64,000 nucleotides of DNA, from the NCBI RefSeq assembly GCF_016793705.1, contig NZ_JAEULO010000035.1, positions 1-64,000 of the forward strand, given 5' to 3'. The notes under the pieces are model-generated. The model saw nothing but the letters and a program-made list of their open reading frames with translations. It was not told the DNA's origin and ran no database searches. How positions within the stretch are numbered: position 1 is the first letter of the stretch; each line of letters starts with the position of its first letter. This document shows positions 9,225 to 17,407 of this stretch, piece after piece. Made by a program: the position numbers and the translations under genes. Source of the stretch: Tabrizicola sp. (GTDB lineage: Bacteria; Pseudomonadota; Alphaproteobacteria; Rhodobacterales; Rhodobacteraceae).

Positions 9225-10931
9225 TCAGAACAGGAAATAGCGCTGTGCGAGCGGTAGCTCGGTCGCAGGCGCACAGGTGATCACTTCGCCGTCGGCGCGG
9301 ACTTCGTAGGTTTCGGGGTGGACCTCGACTTTCGGCATTGCGTTGTTCAGCACCATGTCGCGCTTGCCGATCTCGCGGGTGTTCTCGACCGCCACCATCG
9401 CCTTGGCGGTCCCAAGGCGCGACCGCAGGTCATCCTCCAGCGCGGCTTTCGACACGAACACGACCGCGGAACGTTCCACGGCCCGGCCAAGCGCTCCGAA
9501 CATCGGGCGGGAATACATCGGCTGGACCGGGATCGAGCCGTTCGGGTCGCCCATCTGCGCCACGGTGATCATGCCGCCGATCAGCACCATCTCGGGCTTG
9601 GCGCCGAAGAAGGCGGGGTTCCACAGCACCAGATCGGCGCGCTTGCCGACATCCACGCTGCCGATGTGCTGGCTGACCCCATGCACGATGGCCGGGTTGA
9701 TCGTGTACTTGGCGATGTATCGCCGGACGCGGAGGTTGTCGTTCTGCCCCACCTCCTCCGCCAGCCGTCCGCGCTGGACCTTCATCTTGTGCGCCGTCTG
9801 CCAGGTCCGGGTGATCACCTCGCCCACCCGGCCCATCGCCTGGCTGTCCGACGAGATCACCGAGAACGCCCCCATGTCGTGCAGCACGTCCTCGGCCGCG
9901 ATCGTCTCGCGCCGGATGCGGCTTTCGGCGAAGGCCACGTCCTCTGGGATGCGATTGTCGAGGTGGTGGCAGACCATCAGCATGTCGAGATGCTCTTCGA
10001 CGGTGTTGACCGTATAGGGCATCGTCGGGTTGGTCGAGGACGGCAGCACGTTCTGCCAGCCCACCACCTTCATGATGTCGGGGGCATGCCCGCCGCCCGC
10101 GCCTTCGGTGTGGAAAGCATGGATCGTGCGGCCCTTGAAGGCGGCCAGAGTGTTCTCGACGAACCCGCTTTCGTTCAGCGTGTCGGTGTGGATCATCACC
10201 TGCACGTCCATCTCGTCGGCAACCCCAAGGCAGCAGTCGATGGCGCCGGGGGTGGTCCCCCAATCCTCATGCAGCTTCAACGCCGCAGCACCTGCCCGGA
10301 CCTGCTCGACAATCCCCTCGGGTAGGCTGGCATTGCCCTTCCCGGCAAAGGCCAGGTTCATCGGGAGCGCATCCGCCGCCTGGATCATCCGCCCCAGGTG
10401 CCAGGGGCCGGGGGTGCAGGTCGTCGCCAAAGTCCCATGCGCCGGACCGGTCCCGCCGCCCAGCATGGTGGTGATCCCGGAATGCAGCGCGTCCTCTACC
10501 TGCTGCGGGCAGATGAAATGGATATGCGCGTCCATTCCGCCCGCCGTCAGGATCCGCCCCTCACCCGCGATGATCTCGGTCCCCGGCCCGATGATGATCG
10601 TCACGCCGGGCTGGGTGTCCGGGTTCCCCGCCTTGCCGATGGCCGCGATCAGCCCGTCGCGCAGGCCCACATCGGCCTTGTAGATGCCGGAGTGGTCGAT
10701 GATCAGCGCGTTGGTGATCACCGTATCCACCGCGCCCCCGGCCCGGGAGACCTGGGACTGCCCCATCCCGTCGCGGATCACCTTGCCGCCGCCGAACTTC
10801 ACCTCCTCGCCGTAGGTGGTGAGGTCGCGCTCCACCTCGACGATCAGCTCGGTATCCCCCAGCCGCAACCGGTCCCCGGTCGTGGGGCCGTACATTGAAG
10901 CATAGGACTGGCGGCTGATCAGGGCTGGCAT
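9225..10931 (-). CDS. ureC: Urease subunit alpha UreC
   Basis: 568 residues, the usual length of the catalytic subunit that hydrolyses urea to ammonia and carbamate. All active-site residues can be read: His136 and His138 (AHIHFI), the carbamylated Lys219 in LKLHEDWG, His221, His248 (MIHTDTLNE), His274 ([15 protein letters not shown]), the flap Cys321-His322 (MVCHHLDN) and Asp362 ([10 protein letters not shown]). They are offset by two from the Klebsiella numbering. It follows the Met-rich 104-aa gene after 9 bases and is coupled to ureE. Cytoplasmic, assembled with UreA and UreB. Confidence 0.98.
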   Translation of the reverse strand: MPALISRQSYASMYGPTTGDRLRLGDTELIVEVERDLTTYGEEVKFGGGKVIRDGMGQSQVSRAGGAVDTVITNALIIDHSGIYKADVGLRDGLIAAIGKAGNPDTQPGVTIIIGPGTEIIAGEGRILTAGGMDAHIHFICPQQVEDALHSGITTMLGGGTGPAHGTLATTCTPGPWHLGRMIQAADALPMNLAFAGKGNASLPEGIVEQVRAGAAALKLHEDWGTTPGAIDCCLGVADEMDVQVMIHTDTLNESGFVENTLAAFKGRTIHAFHTEGAGGGHAPDIMKVVGWQNVLPSSTNPTMPYTVNTVEEHLDMLMVCHHLDNRIPEDVAFAESRIRRETIAAEDVLHDMGAFSVISSDSQAMGRVGEVITRTWQTAHKMKVQRGRLAEEVGQNDNLRVRRYIAKYTINPAIVHGVSQHIGSVDVGKRADLVLWNPAFFGAKPEMVLIGGMITVAQMGDPNGSIPVQPMYSRPMFGALGRAVERSAVVFVSKAALEDDLRSRLGTAKAMVAVENTREIGKRDMVLNNAMPKVEVHPETYEVRADGEVITCAPATELPLAQRYFLF

Positions 10932-10940
10932 TGGAAACCT

Positions 10941-11255
10941 TCAGGGTTTGCCAGGCCCGCGACGGGCCAGGCGCTTGACGTTGGACTTGGTGCGGCGGCT
11001 GATCGGGGCCAGCGCGGCCTCGGCGATGAAGGACGGGGACTTGCCGGACATGATCGCCTTTGAGGATGCGATGGCCGACTGGCTGACCGCCGAGACTTTC
11101 TCGGACGACATCATGGCGTTCTCGGACGGATGAACACGCCAGAAGCCGGCCAGTCCCATCATCCGCATGCCGATCACCATCTGCGCTTCCATCAGCATCA
11201 TGCCGGTCTTCATCGACAGCTGGATCATCTGGGCCGGGGTCATCATCGGGTACAT
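10941..11255 (-). CDS. Met-rich small protein of the urease operon (antifreeze-like)
   Basis: 104 residues beginning MYPMMTPAQMIQLSMKTGMM; about 12 of the first 39 residues are Met, forming two amphipathic or membrane-surface helices, followed by an Ala/Ser-rich helix (VSAVSQSAIASSKAIMSG) and a basic tail ending RRTKSNVKRLARRGPGKP. Proteins of this shape in Rhodobacterales are often auto-named antifreeze protein from a compositional match, which says nothing about function. It is directly upstream of ureC with a 9-base gap. Metal handling or membrane attachment of urease are possibilities only. Confidence 0.7.
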   Translation of the reverse strand: MYPMMTPAQMIQLSMKTGMMLMEAQMVIGMRMMGLAGFWRVHPSENAMMSSEKVSAVSQSAIASSKAIMSGKSPSFIAEAALAPISRRTKSNVKRLARRGPGKP

Positions 11256-11267
11256 GGGGGTACTCTC

Positions 11268-11393
11268 CTAAAGCCAGTCACCACCGGGTGCCGTGGTGGC
11301 ACCGGGTGAACTGGCACCGGGGTAACGCGCGAACATGGCGGACAGGCCGCAAGATCCGGTCACGTCTTGGTGTTCGATCGGACCAAAGCTCAT
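11268..11393 (-). CDS. Putative 41-aa ORF coupled to the CMD gene
   Basis: A short frame whose ATG overlaps the stop of the CMD-family gene (ATGA). It reads MSFGPIEHQDVTGSCGLSAM, then a Pro/Gly/Thr-rich end (PGASSPGATTAPGGDWL), and stops 12 bases before the Met-rich gene. The overlap and the tight packing suggest real translation, but the product has no recognisable domain and the repeated CCGGTGCC-type bases in its second half could be a non-coding stem. Treat as hypothetical. Confidence 0.35.
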   Translation of the reverse strand: MSFGPIEHQDVTGSCGLSAMFARYPGASSPGATTAPGGDWL

Positions 11394-11785
11394 GCCATGA
11401 ACCTTTCGTCGACCGGGATAGACAGGGCCGTGGCCAGTGCGTTGGTCTGGCTGGCCATCGCGATCACTGCCAGAAGCTCGCCATGCATGGCGGGGGTCAT
11501 GCCCTTGGCGCGGGCGGCGGCGGTGTGGGAATGGACGCAGTAGTCGCAGCCGTTGGCGGTGGAGACGGCGATGTAGATGAGCTCCTTGACCAGCGGGTCG
11601 AGCGCTCCGGGGGCCATGACGGCCTGCGCGCGGTCCCATGTCGCCTTAAGCGTCGCCGGATCATGTGCCAGAGCGCGCCAGAAGTTGTTCACGTAGTCGG
11701 TCTGGCGCTTCGCCCGGATGTCGTCGAAGACGGCCAGGGCTTCCGCCCCCGCCTCCTCGTCGCTCAGAAGCGGAACGACCGCCAT
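11390..11785 (-). CDS. Carboxymuconolactone decarboxylase family (AhpD-like) protein
   Basis: 131 residues from the ATG at 11785, which overlaps the upstream stop as TGATG. The core is the CMD family motif: Cys80-Asp-Tyr-Cys83-Val-His85 (ANGCDYCVHSH), the redox CxxC plus His relay of AhpD-type proteins, flanked by VKELIYIAVS and MHGELLAVIAMAS. Such proteins act as peroxidase partners or gamma-carboxymuconolactone decarboxylase homologues; here CxxC points to the redox branch. It is coupled to the cyclase-family gene inside the urease operon, an unusual place. Substrate unknown. Confidence 0.85.
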   Translation of the reverse strand: MAVVPLLSDEEAGAEALAVFDDIRAKRQTDYVNNFWRALAHDPATLKATWDRAQAVMAPGALDPLVKELIYIAVSTANGCDYCVHSHTAAARAKGMTPAMHGELLAVIAMASQTNALATALSIPVDERFMA

Positions 11786-12600
11786 CACAGCACCGCCATG
11801 ACGCGGGCCGGGCCGCCGGTGCCCTGCTTGTGCTTCGGTGCGCCGATGAAGACCGTCGCGCCGGTGGCGGGCAGCTGGTCGAGGTTGGCCATGTTCTCGA
11901 TCCCGAAGCGTCCGCCGGGGAGCCAGCTGAAATGCACCGCGAAGTCGGCCGAGTTGCCGGGGTCGAGCGACAGCGTGTCCACACCGATGCAGGCCACGTC
12001 CATCCCCGCCAGCATGTCCGTCGCGGCCTTGGAAAAGCCGGGGAAGGCGAACTTGCCGTCGGGCGTGTTGCGGTAGAGCGGATCGCCGACCTTCGCGGCC
12101 CAGCCCGAGTTCATCGCCACGCAGGCCCCGGCGGGTATCTCGCCATTGGCAGAGACCCAGGCCTCGATATCTGCGGGTTCCACCATCGCGTTGGCGTCAT
12201 CTTTCGCCTTCGCCGTCAGGTCCAGCACGCATAGTGGGCAGACCAGTTTCTCGGGCGCGAGGTCGGCGACCGAGGTGCCGTCCTCGGTGAAGTGCAAGGG
12301 CGCGTCGATATGGGTGCCGGTGTGTTCGTAGATCGTCAGCTTCCAAAGCTGATAGCCGGAGTCCGCGAACTTCACGGCCGGTTCATAGAAGATGCCGGGG
12401 TTGCCGTCGAAGGTCGGGAAGGCCCCGTCATAGGCATGGGTCAGGTCCACGACCTTGCCCGCGGATTGCGCAAGGGCGGGCTTGGCCGTGGTCAGGCCGG
12501 TCGCGACAACGGCAGCGGTCGTCGCTGCGGCCCCGGTAAAGAGGGCACGGCGCGAGAGCATCTGGGACTTGATGTTTTCGATCAGACAGGCGTCACACAT
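11785..12600 (-). CDS. Cyclase family (kynurenine formamidase-like) metal hydrolase, Tat exported
   Basis: 271 residues from the ATG at 12600, chosen because a GGGAG ribosome site lies 8-12 bases upstream; the frame is open further but unlike protein. Residues 1-45 are a long signal with a twin-arginine motif (SRRALF, 16-21) and Ala-rich core, preceded by an N-terminal Cys pair (MCDAC). The metal motif HxGTHxDxPxH is complete (His93, His97, Asp99, His103), placing it in the cyclase family PF04199 with KynB-type formamidases. It probably hydrolyses a small amide or ester in the periplasm. It lies between ureB and ureC and is translationally coupled to the CMD gene. Confidence 0.85.
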   Translation of the reverse strand: MCDACLIENIKSQMLSRRALFTGAAATTAAVVATGLTTAKPALAQSAGKVVDLTHAYDGAFPTFDGNPGIFYEPAVKFADSGYQLWKLTIYEHTGTHIDAPLHFTEDGTSVADLAPEKLVCPLCVLDLTAKAKDDANAMVEPADIEAWVSANGEIPAGACVAMNSGWAAKVGDPLYRNTPDGKFAFPGFSKAATDMLAGMDVACIGVDTLSLDPGNSADFAVHFSWLPGGRFGIENMANLDQLPATGATVFIGAPKHKQGTGGPARVMAVL

Positions 12601-12663
12601 GGGTCGTTCTCCCTGTTGGTTGGAACGTCCAGCGTCCCCCTGCCATTGCCCTTGCGTCAAGTG

Positions 12664-12972
12664 TCATCCCAGCGATCCCATCACCTTCTGGTTGAAGCCG
12701 TAGACCACGCGTGCGCCACCGAAGGGGACAAGCCGAACCTCGCGGCTCTGTCCCGGCTCGAAGCGGACAGCGGTGCCTGCGGCGATGTCGAGCCGTTGGC
12801 CACGGGCGGCGTCCCGGTCGAAGGAAAGGGCCGTGTTCGTCTCGGCAAAGTGGTAATGGCTGCCCACCTGCACCGGTCGGTCGCCGGTGTTGGCGACCAT
12901 CAGCACCGTGACCGGTTGACCCGCGTTGAGTTCGATGTCGCCCGCAGCAGGCAGGATTTCCCCGGGGATCAC
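12664..12972 (-). CDS. ureB: Urease subunit beta UreB
   Basis: 102 residues starting with GTG at 12972: [18 protein letters not shown] is the normal UreB N-terminus, then [11 protein letters not shown] and YGFNQKVMG, all diagnostic. A longer open frame upstream is not used because it runs through the 57-aa ORF and ureA in another frame. The GTG overlaps the stop of the 57-aa ORF (GTGA). UreB is a non-catalytic structural subunit of the cytoplasmic urease (UreABC)3. Confidence 0.96.
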   Translation of the reverse strand: MIPGEILPAAGDIELNAGQPVTVLMVANTGDRPVQVGSHYHFAETNTALSFDRDAARGQRLDIAAGTAVRFEPGQSREVRLVPFGGARVVYGFNQKVMGSLG

Positions 12973-13142
12973 GACCGCGCCCACCGGTAGATCGCATAGC
13001 CCAGCACGGCCACAACGGCGCCGATCATCGCCAGATGGTCCGGCTCGGTCAGCAGATGCCAGGGCCCGGCACCGTGATGGTCGCCCGGATGGGCGAGTGC
13101 GGAGGTGGGGAAGAGAGCAAAGGGGAGGACAAGGCGTTTCAT
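12969..13142 (-). CDS. 57-aa exported/membrane ORF between ureA and ureB
   Basis: Translation from the ATG at 13142 gives 57 residues: a signal-like start ([20 protein letters not shown]), a His-rich stretch ([14 protein letters not shown]), a single hydrophobic helix ([17 protein letters not shown]) and stop. The stop overlaps the ureB GTG. The HPGDHHG segment after the signal resembles the start of HupE/UreJ-type nickel permeases, but the protein is far too short to be one. Small ORFs occur at this place in other Rhodobacter-type urease operons. It may be a periplasmic metal-binding anchor; that is a guess. Confidence 0.7.
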   Translation of the reverse strand: MKRLVLPFALFPTSALAHPGDHHGAGPWHLLTEPDHLAMIGAVVAVLGYAIYRWARS

Positions 13143-13151
13143 CAGGGCCTC

Positions 13152-13454
13152 TCAGCGGATGGGGTGGTGCACGGTGACGAGCTTGGTGCCGTCCGGGAAC
13201 GTCGCCTCGACCTGGACGGAGTGGATCATCTCGGGGATGCCGTCCATGCACTGGTCGGCCCGGATCACATGCGCGCCCGCTTCCATCAGGTCGGCAACGG
13301 TGCGGCCGTCGCGAGCACCCTCGACGACGAAATCGGAGATCAGCGCCACTGCCTCGGGGTGGTTCAGCTTGACGCCGCGCTGAAGACGGCCCCGTGCGAC
13401 CATCGCCGCCACGCTGACCAGAAGCTTTTCCCGTTCACGGGGGGTCAGGTTCAT
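13152..13454 (-). CDS. ureA: Urease subunit gamma UreA
   Basis: 100 residues, the standard length. [49 protein letters not shown] and the C-terminal [20 protein letters not shown] are the family segments. It forms the trimeric scaffold of urease with UreB and UreC. It starts 9 bases after the ureD stop and precedes the 57-aa ORF by 9 bases. Confidence 0.98.
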   Translation of the reverse strand: MNLTPREREKLLVSVAAMVARGRLQRGVKLNHPEAVALISDFVVEGARDGRTVADLMEAGAHVIRADQCMDGIPEMIHSVQVEATFPDGTKLVTVHHPIR

Positions 13455-13463
13455 GCCTTTTCC

Positions 13464-14276
13464 TTACATCTGCCAGACACGGGGCGGGGGGCCGTCGCGC
13501 AGCACCTCCAGCACCCGCAGGATTTGCCGCCGCATTGGCCAGCCATCTACAGCCATCAGCCGCAGCGTCAGCTTGCCGTCAAAGCCCGAGGCGCCGGCCT
13601 GAACGCCGGGTTCATTCAGAACCGCCCGCACCGCTGCCACCCGCGCCTCGGCGCCTTCGGCCACCAGGGCGATGCTTGCAAAGGCCCGCGCTTTGCCCAG
13701 AATGCCCAAGCCCGCCTCCCGTGCGGTGCTGTTCAGCCGCAAGGGCTCCACCAGAACCGGCACGCCTTGGCGCAGGACCTGGCGGCGGTCCAAGAGGTTC
13801 ACTTGCCGCACCACCTCGCCCATCGCGGCGCGGCCCAGGACAACGGCCTCGAGCAACAGACAGGAGGCGCCTGCGGCGAGCGAGACCGTCGTCACCCGCT
13901 CCAGCGCGGAATGGTCGAAAAGGATCGTCTCCTGCGGCAACCAGTCGAGATGCGCGCCCGGCCCGACCTCATGGCTTACCTCGACCCTCGCCATCCCTTC
14001 GACGCTGCGATAGGCCCGTTCTGCCGTCTGCGTCGTGGCCGTCACCCGGCAACCGGCACCCAGTGCCAGCCGGTAAGACAAGCGATCCCCGCCAGTCATC
14101 CCACCCGAAGTGTTCAGGAACACCACGTCCGGTGCCGACACCGAGGGATGCACGAAGGCCTTGGCCGACCCGGACTGGTGTAGCCTCTCAAGCCGCGTCC
14201 AGACCCCGGCGCGGCGGAAACTGAGACGCGCGGCGCCGTGACTGCGTTCGGCGGTGGAAGCGGGGCAAGCGATCAT
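13464..14276 (-). CDS. ureD: Urease accessory protein UreD
   Basis: 270 residues from the ATG at 14276, which has a short AGG 6 bases upstream and starts close to the family N-terminus (GAARLSFRRAGVWTRLERLHQSGSAK). The frame stays open to an ATG at 14378, giving 34 extra residues of Pro-rich sequence that I do not think is translated. VVFLNTSGGMTGGDRLSYRL is the conserved core, and LDWLPQETILFD follows. UreD is the platform that binds apo-urease and the UreFG complex. First gene of the urease operon. Confidence 0.93.
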   Translation of the reverse strand: MIACPASTAERSHGAARLSFRRAGVWTRLERLHQSGSAKAFVHPSVSAPDVVFLNTSGGMTGGDRLSYRLALGAGCRVTATTQTAERAYRSVEGMARVEVSHEVGPGAHLDWLPQETILFDHSALERVTTVSLAAGASCLLLEAVVLGRAAMGEVVRQVNLLDRRQVLRQGVPVLVEPLRLNSTAREAGLGILGKARAFASIALVAEGAEARVAAVRAVLNEPGVQAGASGFDGKLTLRLMAVDGWPMRRQILRVLEVLRDGPPPRVWQM

Positions 14277-14649
14277 CAGGACCTGCGGGGTTGCTTCCGC
14301 TGGGGTAACTCCTGGTCGCACTGGGGTCTTGGGCCAAAATGGCAAAGCCGGGGTGCCGCTGCGCAGGGAAGGGCGCATCTGACGAAAACGCAGGCAGTTT
14401 GCCTACAAAGGCGTCAGTCCTGGAAATCCCGCGATGACGGGCGGGAAGGCGTCGCTGACCCGGTTCTGTCGGAGACCTGGTTCTTAATGCCGCGCCCGGA
14501 AGCGCGTCGGGTCCGGCATTCGGCGTCGCCCCTCGGCGCATTGGATGAGCGCAATCGAGGGCAGCTGGTTCCAAGGGTGTTATCCCGGCCACGGCCTATC
14601 TTCGCATCCGCCATTCAGTGTCGGCACGAGACCCAAGAGGGATTGGCCT
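14277..14649. promoter_or_regulatory. Upstream region of the urease operon
   Basis: 373 bases between purK and ureD, both minus strand, so it must hold the urease promoter. The only structured site I see is a short inverted repeat AGGCA-GTT-TGCCT at 14392-14404, a possible operator. No convincing -10/-35 pair, no protein-like frame (other than the possible 34-codon extension of ureD), and no clear purK terminator. Confidence 0.35.
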
Positions 14650-15714
14650 TCAGCCCCGCACCACCCGGTTCACGTGGCCCATTTTGCGACCGGGGCGCGG
14701 GGCGCCCTTGCCGTAAAGGTGGACAGCGGTGTCGCGGGCTTTCAGAAGCTCGGGCACCCGCAGGACATCGTCACCGATCAGGTTTTCCATCACCACATCG
14801 GCATAGCGGTTGCCATCGCCCAGGGGCAGGCCCGCGACCGCTCGGATGTGTTGTTCGAACTGGTCCACTGTGCAGCCTGCCTGCGTCCAGTGGCCCGAGT
14901 TGTGGACACGCGGGGCGATCTCGTTGACGAGCAGGCCGCGCGGAGTGACGAAAAGCTCTACCCCCATGACGCCGACATAGTCGAGCGCGTTCAGGATGCG
15001 GGCGGCGATCAGCACGGCATCGGGGCGCTGGCCGGGGGACAGGCGCGCGGGGACAGTGGTGGTCCGCAGGATGCCTTCGCGGTGGATGTTCTCGCCGGGG
15101 TCGAAGCAGGCGACGGACCCGTCGAGGCCGCGGGCGGCGATGACCGAGACCTCGCGGTCGAAGGCGACGAAGCCTTCCAGAACCGAAGGCGCACCATTCA
15201 TCGCGGCCCAGGCGGCAGGGATGTCAGCCTCGGCGTCCAGCTTCACCTGGCCCTTGCCGTCATAGCCAAGCCGCGTGGTCTTCAGGATGGCCGGCAGGCC
15301 GAGGCTTTCGGCCGCGGCGCGGAGGTCGACTTCGGAATTGACGGCGGCCCAGGGGGCGGTCTGCAGGCCGAGGTCATTCAGGAAAGACTTCTCGCTGATC
15401 CGGTCCTGGCTGATCGCGAGTGCGTGGCGGTTGGGCCGGATCGGCTTCAGGCTTTCGAGGAGGTCGAGCGCGGAGGTCGGGACGTTCTCGAATTCGTAGG
15501 TGATGACATCGACCGAGGCGGCGAAGGCGCGAAGAGCGGTTTCGTCCTCATAGGGTGCCGTTGTCACTTTCAGGGCCACGTCCCCGGCCGGGGCGGCGCC
15601 GGGTTCATAGATGTGGCAGCGATAGCCGAGGCGGCTGGCGGCGACGGAGAGCATCCGGCCAAGCTGGCCGCCGCCCAGGATGCCGATGGTCGCGCCTTGC
15701 GGAAGTTCAGTCAT
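14650..15714 (-). CDS. purK: 5-(carboxyamino)imidazole ribonucleotide synthase PurK
   Basis: 354 residues from the ATG at 15714, preceded by GAAGGA. The N-terminal nucleotide fold starts [17 protein letters not shown], and ATP-grasp segments YDGKGQVKL and [15 protein letters not shown] follow; [17 protein letters not shown] near residue 265 is the PurK substrate segment. It converts AIR, bicarbonate and ATP into N5-CAIR in purine synthesis. Its start overlaps the purE stop by 8 bases, so the pair is co-translated. Confidence 0.96.
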   Translation of the reverse strand: MTELPQGATIGILGGGQLGRMLSVAASRLGYRCHIYEPGAAPAGDVALKVTTAPYEDETALRAFAASVDVITYEFENVPTSALDLLESLKPIRPNRHALAISQDRISEKSFLNDLGLQTAPWAAVNSEVDLRAAAESLGLPAILKTTRLGYDGKGQVKLDAEADIPAAWAAMNGAPSVLEGFVAFDREVSVIAARGLDGSVACFDPGENIHREGILRTTTVPARLSPGQRPDAVLIAARILNALDYVGVMGVELFVTPRGLLVNEIAPRVHNSGHWTQAGCTVDQFEQHIRAVAGLPLGDGNRYADVVMENLIGDDVLRVPELLKARDTAVHLYGKGAPRPGRKMGHVNRVVRG

Positions 15715-16186
15715 CCTTCGGCTCCTCGGGGATCGAGGCCGACAGCGCCTCGCGCCAGGCGTCAAGCCTTGCGGCCACGACCGCATCGGAGGTGGCGAGG
15801 ATCGCTGCGGCCATAAGGCCTGCGTTGGCGGCCCCTCCGATCGCCATGGTGGCGACCGGGTAGCCCTTGGGCATCTGCAGGATGGAATAGAGCGAATCGA
15901 CGCCCGACAGCGCCTTGGTCTGGACCGGAACCCCGATCACCGGGACCCGGGTCTTCGAGGCCATCATGCCGGGCAGATGTGCAGCCCCACCGGCCCCGGC
16001 GATGATCACCTTGAGGCCGCGCGACACGGCGGTCTTGCCATAGTCCCAAAGCCGGTCGGGGGTACGGTGAGCCGAGACGATCTTGGTCTCGTAGGCGATG
16101 CCCAGCTCATCCAGGATCTCGGCGGCGCCCTTCATCGTAGGCCAGTCGCTTTGCGACCCCATGATGATTCCCACGTCAACGGCCAT
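15707..16186 (-). CDS. purE: N5-CAIR mutase PurE
   Basis: 159 residues. The class I PurE motif GSQSDWPTM (10-18), [12 protein letters not shown], and [15 protein letters not shown] with the catalytic His and [18 protein letters not shown] are all present. It rearranges N5-CAIR to CAIR, using the product of PurK encoded next to it. First gene of the pair. Confidence 0.97.
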   Translation of the reverse strand: MAVDVGIIMGSQSDWPTMKGAAEILDELGIAYETKIVSAHRTPDRLWDYGKTAVSRGLKVIIAGAGGAAHLPGMMASKTRVPVIGVPVQTKALSGVDSLYSILQMPKGYPVATMAIGGAANAGLMAAAILATSDAVVAARLDAWREALSASIPEEPKDD

Positions 16187-16245
16187 CGGCGCCTCCGCAT
16201 TGCTTTGGTGGCGCGCTTACCTTGGCGCGGGCGTAGGGGCAAGCG

Positions 16246-16464
16246 TCAGGCGATGATATCCGGGATCAGCATGTCCTCGATCTTCACGATCTGGTCCTTC
16301 AGAGCAAGCTTCTGCTTCTTCAGGCGGCGAAGCGTGAGCTGATCGGGGCGGCCGGTGGTTTCGAGGGCATGGATAGCCTCGTCCAGGTCGCGGTGTTCGC
16401 GACGCATGACCTCAAGCTTGATGCCGAGCATCTCTTCATGACTGAGTTCGGAGGGGGCGTTCAT
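16246..16464 (-). CDS. YdcH family (DUF465) small protein
   Basis: 72 residues starting at 16464: MNAPSELSHEEMLGIKLEVM, then RREHRDLDEAI and LKKQKLALKDQIVKIEDMLI. The REHRDLDEAI and LKKQKLALKDQI segments are the signature of the short helical-hairpin YdcH/DUF465 family. The function is unknown; it is predicted to be a coiled hairpin in the cytoplasm. It sits alone between purE and the divergent hsp20 gene. Confidence 0.85.
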   Translation of the reverse strand: MNAPSELSHEEMLGIKLEVMRREHRDLDEAIHALETTGRPDQLTLRRLKKQKLALKDQIVKIEDMLIPDIIA

Positions 16465-16578
16465 AGTGGGGCGAATCGATTCCTGCCTTTCCTGCAGGAT
16501 ATAGGAAAGCACTGCTCTTGGGTGAAGGTTTCTGCGAAAATTCCCGCAGGACGCATGCAGTCTTCGGCATTCCCCGGC

Positions 16579-16607
16579 CTTGCGGGGTCGGGCGGCGGGC
16601 CCCATAT
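16579..16607 (+). promoter_or_regulatory. RpoH (sigma32)-type promoter of hsp20
   Basis: CTTGCG at 16579-16584 and CCCCATAT at 16600-16607, separated by 15 bases, match the heat-shock sigma factor consensus (CTTGAA and CCCCATNT). The predicted transcript would start near 16614, about 60 bases before the hsp20 ATG. The match is strong in the -10 element; the -35 differs from consensus at the last two bases, as is common in alphaproteobacteria. Confidence 0.75.
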
Positions 16608-16674
16608 TGATCGCATGCGGTGCCTGTACCGGGGCCGCCAAGACCGAACCGTCGCTTATGCCAAGGACTGTCCG

Positions 16675-17118
16675 ATGACGAAACTGAGCTTTGGGGCCCA
16701 TCCCTACCTTCTGGGGTTCGAGCAGCTGGAGAGGCTGGTCGAGCGCACAGCGAAATCGGGGGCCGAGGGCTATCCTCCGTTCAACATCGAGGCCGTGTCG
16801 GAAAACGCCTACCGGATCACGCTGGCCGTCGCAGGCTTCCGTGAGGAAGACATGTCGATCACGGTCGAGGACCGGCAGCTTGTGGTGCGGGGCCGTCAGG
16901 CCGAGGATATCGGCGAACGGGTCTTCCTGCATCGGGGCATTGCCAGCCGCGCCTTCCAGCGCAGCTTTGTTCTTGCCGACGGGGTCGAGGTCGCGGGTGC
17001 CACGATGGAGAACGGGCTTCTCCACGTCGACCTGCGCCGGCACGTCCCCGAGACGGTGGTGCAGACGATCCGGATCGGTCGAAAGGATGCCAGCCAGAAG
17101 GGAGGGGGCAAGAAATGA
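16675..17118 (+). CDS. Hsp20/alpha-crystallin family chaperone (IbpA type)
   Basis: 147 residues. The crystallin domain covers about 35-130: YPPFNIEAVSENAYRITLAV opens it, MSITVEDRQLVVRG is the second strand pair, and GIASRAFQRSFVLADGVEV with the C-terminal ATMENGLLHVDL closes it. This is class A IbpA/HspH-like. It holds unfolded proteins during stress in the cytoplasm. The start at 16675 is where protein-like sequence begins, behind the RpoH-type promoter. It overlaps the DUF1150 gene by 4 bases. Confidence 0.95.
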   Translation: MTKLSFGAHPYLLGFEQLERLVERTAKSGAEGYPPFNIEAVSENAYRITLAVAGFREEDMSITVEDRQLVVRGRQAEDIGERVFLHRGIASRAFQRSFVLADGVEVAGATMENGLLHVDLRRHVPETVVQTIRIGRKDASQKGGGKK

Positions 17119-17342
17119 ACACGCCATTCAACGGATTGCCGCAGGGCGGTGACCGGATCGTCTATGTCCGCGAAGTCGCGGTGGGCGATCTGCCCGATGA
17201 AGTGCGCGAGCAGATGGGGGGGCTGGATGTCGTCTATTCCGTTCACGGGATCGACGGACGCCAGCTGGCGCTGGTTGCGGATCGCAAGCTCGCCTTCCAT
17301 CTCGCGCGCGAGCACGATTTCACGCCGGTAAGCGTGCACTGA
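17115..17342 (+). CDS. DUF1150 family protein
   Basis: 75 residues: GDRIVYVREVAVGDLPDEVR, GLDVVYSVHGIDGRQLALV and a C-terminal FHLAREHDFTPVSVH. This is the DUF1150 family, which in alphaproteobacteria is almost always the partner gene of a small heat-shock protein, as here (ATGA overlap with hsp20). It is presumably expressed from the same heat-shock promoter. Function unknown; a helper of Hsp20 is a reasonable inference from the linkage. Confidence 0.9.
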   Translation: MNTPFNGLPQGGDRIVYVREVAVGDLPDEVREQMGGLDVVYSVHGIDGRQLALVADRKLAFHLAREHDFTPVSVH

Positions 17343-17407
17343 CTGGCCTTTCGCGACGGAAGGGATAGGCTGACGCGTATGCGGTTCAGTCGCGAACGGA
17401 GGTCACG

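Noticed and set aside
14379-14649. A gene upstream of ureD
   Set aside because: Frames here have no ribosome site or protein-like composition; the stretch is best read as the urease promoter region.
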